A stretch of DNA of 64,000 nt from Artemisia argyi (lineage: Eukaryota; Streptophyta; Magnoliopsida; Asterales; Asteraceae): positions 25,094,065 through 25,158,064 of the forward strand of contig CM060685.1 of NCBI GenBank assembly GCA_030686995.1, written 5' to 3'. Made by a program: the position numbers and the translations under genes. Below, piece after piece: positions 56,140 through 64,000 of the stretch. How positions within the stretch are numbered: position 1 is the stretch's first letter; each line of letters opens with the position of its first letter. Under the pieces are notes generated by a model that searched no databases, was not told the DNA's origin, and saw only the letters and a program-made list of their open reading frames with translations.

Positions 56140-58236
56140 GAATATAAGACTTTAACAAATTCAGAACTTAAATCAAGACATGGACTTCCTTCCAACAACT
56201 CTAATTAGGGTTTGTGGTTAAACCCTAATTCTTGTATCACTCTTTAACCAAAAATCTTAACAACTGTTTTGTGTTTCATCGAGCTAGGAGGAACACCAAA
56301 ACTACAATCTTCAAGCTAGGAAGTGTAGAAAAATCAAAAACCCCAAAAGAGTTTAGGATTCGATTGGTTTTAGTGGAAAACCCGAAAATCCCTAAGGGTT
56401 TAGGGTCATGGGTTGTCTTGAATACCTTCTAGGTTTGAACTAGATTGAGTGCATCCATGGCACACACAATTTTCTAACCTTGACAGATTTTGGAGGTAGA
56501 GAAATTAGAACTATCAAGAATCAAACAATATGAATATTGTTTGTTTCAACCTATTAGACATACCATAATAATGTGGTATTGTATAAGTATTTGAATTGTG
56601 AAACTATCAGAATTCGATAGATAATTTAATTCTCTTTGGATCAAATACTTGCCAATTGGGTCGAGCCAAATTGCATATCAAGTATTTTCGAACCAAGTGC
56701 ATGCTATAATGTATATTTCTTCAATAATACAAGAACCTTATGTTCACGTGTTCACAAGAAGACAGAACTATTCAAGAATTATATGTTCATGTGTTTACAA
56801 GAAAACAGAACATGTCAATAATACATTATAAGTCTTTAAAGATCTCATGTTTATGTGTTAACTAAAAGACATAACACTTTTACTATATACTTTATGTTAT
56901 AAGTCATTGATTAATTCAAGGACTTTATAATTATGTCTCAACATGTAAACATAATTATATTAACAAAAGTAATCATGAATGCAAACTCTTGAGTTCTGTA
57001 GTAATTTCAAGTTAATTTTATACTTCAGAATTATGATTATTATAATTTAATCATAATTATATTGACAAAAACATATAGTCAAAATGTTGAAGTATCTTTA
57101 CACTTTATCATGACATTTGAATGTAGTAGGGCAACAAACATCTTGAGTGTTTAAGTCCTAGTAGAATTATTAGTTTTCTTACCTTGCGGTCAAGAGAAAC
57201 CAATAATATGTTGTTCCTTGCACACACTTTGAGATTTCTCCCACTTGTGGAAGGCACAACATCATATTATGAAAACAAACAACATATGCTTGATTGTGTA
57301 AACAATATGATAATGTCATAGATATTACAAGTAGGTTTAGAACCATAACGTTTAATAGGGAACTGTGGATTATTATTCTATAGATAACTTTTCAGATAGC
57401 AACAACAGAAAGGCAACGTGTTATCTAATAAAATAAAATGCAATATCCTTTAAGCAATGGTCGTTCATATTCGGAAAGTAATGAATTATTTCAAAGCAAG
57501 TTTGAAATGATATGGGTGACTAACAAGGAAATAAATCTCGTAGCTCCCACTGAAATTGACAACATTACATGAATGTAATTTCAGTAATAAAACGCAATGC
57601 TCCCACTAGATTTGTCAACATTGTAAGTGTTACATTTCCAGTAGAAAGCATATAGCAATTTAATATACTTTCCTATTATCTTCGAATGCCTACAAGTAAC
57701 AACGTACTTAGGTATTGAACAGAGTATATGAATTTCTACTTTTGTAGATGAGGGACTAGCCATTCATGCTTTCATTTAACTTGAATATTTAGCATGCAAT
57801 TCCTCCTTTAATGTCTACATAGCCACAAGGGTATTTAGCACTTTAAGGAATAATGTGAGTCCAAGAAAAACCTAGCGAATATGCTAGTAATTTCTTTACT
57901 CTATGCGGTTTAAACTCATACATCGTGACAAGTGCAAGATGTCATTTATTTTGGTAGCTATAGACAAATTGTTCTAGTTACACAAAATATATATTTTATC
58001 TTTCAAATATTTCAAGACCGGAAAAGGGTAATGAAAGATCATAAGTGAGTTTAACAATTGTAATCCTATCTTAGTTTGCCAACTAAGAAGAAAAATAGGA
58101 ATAAGTCTCACTCTTCTTACCAGGAAAAGAGACTAAGTTTGTCTTTTTAAGAAAAAACAAACGTTCGTTTACGAATTATGTTGCAACAACACAATTTTAA
58201 TCAGAACATAGAAAGTTCAATTTTAGTATTTTCAAT
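56140..58236. other. non-coding, retrotransposon-like sequence
   Basis: No gene. CTCCCACT motifs recur (about 57238, 57544, 57600), as beside the 3' ends of some plant Copia elements on the minus strand. It may be the left part of the element whose LTR begins at 63687, interrupted by the solo LTR. Confidence 0.35.
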
Positions 58237-61200
58237 TGTAACACCCCCATTTTTAAAGTTTGTAGCAGCGGAAAATTTATTTGGGTGTTACGGTGAGGAT
58301 CGAAGTTTTAACCAATAAAACGGTTTAAAAGAAACATTTTGAAAGTCATTTGTCATTTAAATAATAATTTTGATAAAAGATGAACCATTTGATTTAAAAT
58401 CTTATGAAAAGATATAAAGACTTGTAAAAATGACAAATTTGATTTTTACACCATTTTAATTTATCAGAGTAATAAATGCCCACTCCGTGTCTTGTCCTGC
58501 TCCGTTAAATTACCTGAGATACACATGCTTAAAAGTGTCAACACAAAGGTTGGTGAGTTCATAGAGTTTTAGGAAAAACCCTTTATTTGATTTGATTTCA
58601 GGAATATTTGGTATTAATAAAATACTAACAGAAATGAAACAATTATCGAATATATTCACAAATAAATCATATAATATTCAGCCACATTCAATAAAGAATC
58701 AATAATCCTGACATGAGCTGGAAACTCATGATACTAAATAGATCAGATAAACAATTCACATATGGGCGAACCTATACAGCTGTATCTAAATATATATGTT
58801 GAATACATATATATACTATTCCTTTATAGATATTGCACCAAGCCTCATGACACGCAAGACGTTAACAGAAGGGGTGTTCTATCAAATCAATGACAGATTT
58901 TGCCCTCGATTCGTAGGTGATTTGCCAATTCCTACTGAATCTCGAATATAGTGTATCACGACTAATGCGACTAACCACATGCATAATGGCATTCCGTCAA
59001 GCATTAATGGGATCGGAGGTCAATCCAAACAGGTTTCGAATCTGTCCACTATATTCGCGCTCACGTTACGGTGATTAATGGCTCATGATAGATGGGCTTT
59101 ATGGCGAACTGCTAACTTAGGCAATATCAAGGACCTATGGGCTCATTTAGCACACATCATGAAATTAAGTATCGTATCACAGAAATCCATTCGAAAACAG
59201 TATCGTTTGAGTATCAGAAATTCAGTTTGAAAATAGTATCGCTTGAGTATCAGAAATTCAGTTTGAAAATAGTATCGCTTGAGTATCAGAAATTCAGTTT
59301 GAAAATGTCATCTTTTGAGTATCAGAAATTCAGTTTGAAAATATCATCATTTGAGTATCAGAAATTCAGTTTGAATATATCGCCATTTGAGTATCACATT
59401 TATATCACATATCACAATAATCGAATTGGAAACATTTTCATATGAATATCAATATTTCAGTCAAATAATTCATCAATACATATATATTTCACATACAACA
59501 ATAATCACATTGGAAACATTGATATATAAATCACAAATTATATTATTTTAATATCAATTAGGAAATTGATTTGAATCATGTATTTTATTTTATTTCATAT
59601 ACTTATCAAGTTATCAAAGTATATGTAAGCATGTATCTCCCCCAATGAGTTAAAAACAATTATTTGAAATGGGGCTATGACTCACCTGGATTTGATAAAG
59701 AGATGACGAAGAGTAAATTTGAATAAGATTATGGAAACGATTTATGGAAACGTCTTTGAATAGGAACCTGATAAATAAATTTATCTAAGAATTTGTCCAA
59801 ATACAATTTGGCAAATACGAAATGAATAACGATTGATAAATAATCGTTATGATGAATGAATGATATGCAAATGATATGCTTATGTTTAAAATGATATGAC
59901 CAGTTTTATTATTTATAAAGTTTTCCACTTTTTATTATGATAACGATTATACATAATAAAAATTAGTTAATATACGTTATATATTTTAGTAACAAAAATT
60001 AAATAAATATATATATAAAAAATGAAACGAAAATGCATATGACGAAATGGGGTGTCGAAAAATATAGAAAATAAATAAGAATGTCAAATAGATTAAGTGT
60101 GGTCCTTGTCCTTTTTCCAATTTTACAACTTTTATACTAACGGCGTTAGCGTTACACCGTTAGTCCTTTTTATATATATTACATTTTTAGTCCTCTAATT
60201 ATACAAAAGTCATTCCTAAGCTTGGAGATTAATAATAATTCATTTTCTACCTTAATAAATCTGTTTTTACAGTTTTAGTACCTAAGTTTCATAGTTTTCA
60301 ATTTTAGTCCTTCTAGGTGTCGTCGCGTTACATTTTTAGTCCAAAAATACAAAAATTATGGGAAAAATTATCTTAAAATTTCTGGAGCTTATTGAAGCTT
60401 ATTAAAACTTATTTCAACTGCTTATTTACAAAAATAGCTTATTTTTCAATAAATGGGCTTTAATGAGCTAAATTAAAGGCCCGTTAACGTTTTAAAATCC
60501 GTGAGCGTTGAGACAAGTTGGGCTTATCCCTAGACTCATTTTTAATGTTATAAAATCATATCAAAATAGCTTTTTGGTCCAGCTTATACGGAGAGCTTAT
60601 TTTCAGCTTATTGGGCTTTTCAGTCCATTAAGCATTATAAATAGTTTTTGAAAAAATGAGTTTTTGTGGTTTACTTTGGCCAATTTAAAGGGTCTAAACG
60701 AGCTTATTATTAAAAAGTTTAAACACGAAACTTGTAGCTTGTAGCAAGGAGAAATAGGTCGTGTAAAAATATTGGGTGGTTATTAAGTCGGATTGAGTTT
60801 TAAAGGGTCGTTTTGGTAGCGATCTGAACCAGTTTTCTGGGTAAAAAGACTTAGAAAATTTCTAAGTGTTTTTGGTATATACGAGTTTTGCAATTTACTT
60901 TGGTCGATTTAGAGTGTCAAAACGTGGTTATTTTTACATGTTATTTATGCGAAAGTTGTAGCTAGCCATGGTGTCTATTAGATGGTGTAAAAATATGACA
61001 TGCTTGTTACGCTAAATTGTGAGATAAAATACGGTTTTATAAGTGACTTGAGACGTATTTTTATTATTAAAAGACTTAGAATTATTTCTAATGTTTTGTA
61101 ACATTTATATATATTTTATATATGTTTCAAAATGAGTTCGTATGATGCATGTAACATAAAAATAAATGTGAAACAAGTGTGCTACGTGACTCCTAGGCCT

Positions 61201-62485
61201 TCCAAGATAGAGGCTAGTCACGTTTGTGTTGCTAAAATTATGTACGTACGTAATATTTATATATGAACTATATATGATCGAAACAAAATAAATAGGATGC
61301 ATGACATAAATTTAACGTGGGAAACGAATTGAAAAGAGAGCGTGAGGACTTACAACACCTCTAGGGTGGTAGAGAGTCGAGTGAAAGGGAAGAAAACACA
61401 AGAATTCACACGTTCGTTTAAAAACCCAAGTAACGATTTATATATATTTATATAACTCTATTTTACATGTTTGCTTCCAAACTTGCGAATGAATTATACT
61501 TGGTCTTTCAGAGATGGTTTTGAGAGTAATAAGGAGTTATTATAAGTGTTTCGAATGAAAGAAATAAGAGAATTAAAGAGGAAGTACATATAGTGAAAGT
61601 TTAGTATGCGTATGGTTCGAATGTTTCAAGGAAACATGAATCACTATACTTGTCAGTGAATAGAAGACTTTGAGGAAAATATCACTGACATTACAAGACT
61701 TTGAGGAAAGAAAGAAGAAGGTAGAAAAGTTGCACTTTGCTTGTATAAACTTATATATGTCGACATGTATATATTACATGTACACGATTTGAAAAATGAA
61801 TAGAACTTGATTCATAGCTGATCATAGATGATATTTAAACATGCAAACATGCTTGAAATATTATTAGGATCAATTAGAAACAATCCGGGTTTAAAACGGT
61901 TGAGTTTTGAATTTATTATATATTGATTGGGTTGGATTTTGGCCAAACACTTTGCCTCTAATAAACGTATCAAACGTTTGTCTTAGAAGCTAAAATTTGG
62001 CGTACTAATTCTTTGGTGGGTAGACAATTAGGAGGTACAAAAATATGGATATGTTGTGTTTAGGAATTGAAAAATACAAGGGCGTTTTGGAGGTGTACTG
62101 CTCGACTGGAAACTGAATTAAAAAGGGAAGTTGGGCCATTTTAACGTGGGCTGATGAACAGTGACGAATGGAGGGTTTGGGCTGAAATGGTTATTAAGGC
62201 CCACTTGATTTTAGTTAGTTTTATTAATTGTAATTAGATATAATTATTTAAGTTTAGTAATTAATAATTAGTATTAGTAAATATATTAATAATATATTTA
62301 TATTTTGGATAATGTGTCGAGATTTGTTTTGTCGTTCGGTGAATTTTGCAATATCGTAATCGTGACCATTTTAATATACAAAGAAAATTTTAAATTTCCC
62401 CGTAAAAATGGTAATTACAATAATGACAGAGATTATTTATTTAATTAACCGAAGTTAATTATACGAATTTTTGCGAGGTTTTACA
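58237..62485. mobile_element. giant solo LTR (4.25 kb)
   Basis: Begins TGTAACACCCCCA and ends GAGGTTTTACA, with an exact TCAAT duplication (58232-58236, 62486-62490). No internal genes. It shares its start and ordered blocks (GTCAACACAAAGGTTG near 58540, GACGTTAAC near 58860) with the solo LTR at 34038, so the two are relatives. Most of its length is AT-rich and unreadable. Confidence 0.85.
59206..59395. repeat. 36-bp tandem repeat, about five copies
   Basis: The unit contains GAGTATCAGAAATTCAGTTT. Because 36 is a multiple of three, one frame stays open over the array and repeats EYQKFSLK. I treat this as a by-product of the repeat inside an LTR, not as a gene. Confidence 0.92.
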
Positions 62486-62490
62486 TCAAT

Positions 62491-63671
62491 AATTAAATTC
62501 TTAAAAGAATTAACTACCCAATTAATTACTAAATAAGACTAAGATCCATCTTGACCTCCCACTTATTACCGGAGGTCTGACCAGCGTGTAAACAAGTGGG
62601 GCAAGAGGTAAGCGACGAGCGTTAATTGCATGAAATGCAACTCTTAGACATATGAGACTAATCAAGACATTAGTAGACAAGTAATAATGTCATGAGCATG
62701 TTTAGTCTCATCTTATGCCTCGGGTCCAAGGTCTGACCAAGCATACTCGAATTAAGTCGACCAAGCAAGAACTTGCAAAAATCGCCAAAGGTCTGACCAA
62801 TGAGCAAAATTCGCCATGGGTTGGAATGGCCCTAAGGTCTGACCAAAGAGGTCAAGCCAAATGCATGTGTTCTTGGTTGGCTGGCATAAACTTAAAATTT
62901 ACATATAGGGTATACACATAAATGTGGTAAAATTCGTGTGCAAAGAAGCATACAAAACAACTTTGCAACACTTATATTAAAAACTTTTAGTAATGACACT
63001 ATAGTGATCATCATGGTTCACGGGTGAGCTGTACTTCCCAAGTGTACATAGCGTCCAGTTTTTAATTTCATGAAAGCTTGTTTCAATAATTTAGGGCACT
63101 TAATTTTACAAAAATAATTTTCCGCGAATCAAATAGCAGGTCACAATGAACATGGTATTTAGGCGTGTAAATTAAGACCATATTACTGTCATCTTTTTAC
63201 AGATATTAGTCCTCTTTTATTTTAGTTTTAGGCGTGTAAACATGCAGGCTAAAAAAAAATCACAAAAGAACATAATACTAAAAATATGACAATAATATAA
63301 ACAAGTAAACATTTAGATCTGAGAACTCTAGCAAGTCTTTCCCAAAAAGAGAACCATAAGACCCTCACTAGGTTTTCATCAAGTGCCTAGATCACCACAT
63401 GCATCACAAAAGATGATTGCGTAGGTCTTATAGCCGGAATTCACATATAAAATAATCATGGCAAACTTATTAACATTTAATTTTTGCTATTTTATGTATC
63501 TAATTAACCATTAATTTTTAATTCATTTGCATCTAGGTATTTATTTATCAAATCATGACAAGTATTGCATATAGTTGTCATATCAATTTATAAAACAAAT
63601 AAATAAAGCTAGATTTCATGTAGCCTAAGTGTGTTTAATTAGTGTGCAATTCATAAAACATTAAACGAGAT
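62491..63671. other. non-coding, retrotransposon-like sequence
   Basis: No gene recognised. AGGTCTGACCA occurs four times (about 62573, 62728, 62789, 62834). On its right it abuts the primer-binding site of a minus-strand LTR element, so at least that end is probably the element's untranslated internal leader. Confidence 0.45.
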
Positions 63672-63685
63672 GGCTTGTGATGCCA
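63672..63685 (-). other. primer-binding site of a minus-strand LTR element
   Basis: TGGCATCACAAGCC on the minus strand, one base inside the LTR end at 63687. The match to initiator Met tRNA is poor, so the tRNA type is uncertain. Confidence 0.5.
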
Positions 63686-63686
63686 C

Positions 63687-64000
63687 TGTTGGGATTTAAT
63701 AACATGTTAAACTATTAACTCTACGAGTACGCAACGGAATATGGATCTAGTTTAGCCTTTATGATTAACACACATATAAGCAACTTAAGGTAAAAAGGAA
63801 ACAAGAAAAGTAAATAGAAAACTAACCCTCGTAGACACCCGCAAATGAAACAGTAAGTGATTAAAACAATCACCTCTATGGTTGCTCACACAAACACGTC
63901 AAACAAATACGCTCGGAGTGCTAGCCGTGTACCACGTAAGCCCAAAACAACAAGTGTCGAAGCTCAATGCAAAACACGAATCAAAACCAAACACCATGTG
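63687..64000 (-). repeat. 5' LTR of a minus-strand retrotransposon, cut by the window edge
   Basis: The plus strand begins TGTTGGGATTTAATAAC, so the minus-strand LTR ends CCCAACA just before a primer-site-like sequence. The other end and the partner LTR are not in view. Confidence 0.55.

Noticed and set aside
59137..59445. 102-codon frame with a 12-residue repeat
   Set aside because: The openness comes from a 36-bp tandem repeat inside a solo LTR; there is no start context or conserved domain.
1..64000. tRNA or rRNA genes
   Set aside because: No cloverleaf-forming or rRNA-like sequence was noticed; tRNA-like matches are only primer-binding sites of LTR elements.
1..64000. An undescribed defence or biosynthetic gene system
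   Set aside because: The host genes present (ERF, ARID-HMG, lipid-transfer family) belong to known plant families and show no functional linkage; the rest is transposable elements.

Overview
This is a plant nuclear window: AT-rich, with GT-AG introns, plant-specific gene families (DREB-type AP2/ERF, ARID-HMG, GPI-anchored lipid-transfer proteins, a SAUR fragment) and dense Copia, Ty3, LINE, Helitron, Mutator, hAT, PIF/Harbinger and CACTA elements. An asterid eudicot, possibly Asteraceae, fits the transposon style, but I cannot fix the genus from sequence alone.

Layout. 1-4600: intergenic, with a Mutator-type MITE (117-412), a 1.7-kb Mutator-type foldback element (1486-3174, exact 9-bp target duplication) and microsatellites. 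4691-5221: a single-exon DREB A-6-like AP2/ERF gene (+). 22143-25251: a six-exon ARID-HMG gene (-), converging on the ERF gene. Between them a 13.1-kb Copia element (5628-18705, TSD CTAAT), itself carrying a 6.9-kb non-autonomous Ty3-like element (8645-15542, TSD AGCAG), and a 3.2-kb Helitron (18831-22002) sit inside a three-copy ~125-bp tandem repeat. Without the insertions the two stop codons lie about 670 bp apart. 27695-31164: a Mutator MITE, a minus-strand non-autonomous Copia-like element (27960-30596, TSD TTTCT) and a 362-bp Helitron. 31289-43275: a broken hAT-type (TTF/DUF4371) transposase gene split by a PIF/Harbinger MITE, a Harbinger-like segment holding a SAUR fragment and a 3.4-kb solo LTR, and a very young, nearly intact Copia element (38232-43250, identical LTRs, TSD AATGG). 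43531-44468: a CACTA-type foldback with a strikingly symmetric palindromic array. 44841-56124: a tandem cluster of GPI-anchored lipid-transfer genes (three probably working, four broken or partial), invaded by two nested LINEs. 58237-62485: a second giant solo LTR (TSD TCAAT), lying in non-coding retrotransposon-like sequence. 63687-64000: the start of another LTR running off the window.

Host genes are few: one ERF transcription factor, one ARID-HMG chromatin protein and the lipid-transfer family. They form no common pathway that I can see. The main interest is transposon history: many insertions have exact target duplications, so their order can be read off. One case conflicts with simple dating, because the nested element's LTRs (about 2.4% different) look older than those of the element it sits in (about 0.6%), which also lacks its catalytic integrase glutamate. 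I found no undescribed gene system, and I do not want to oversell the window.
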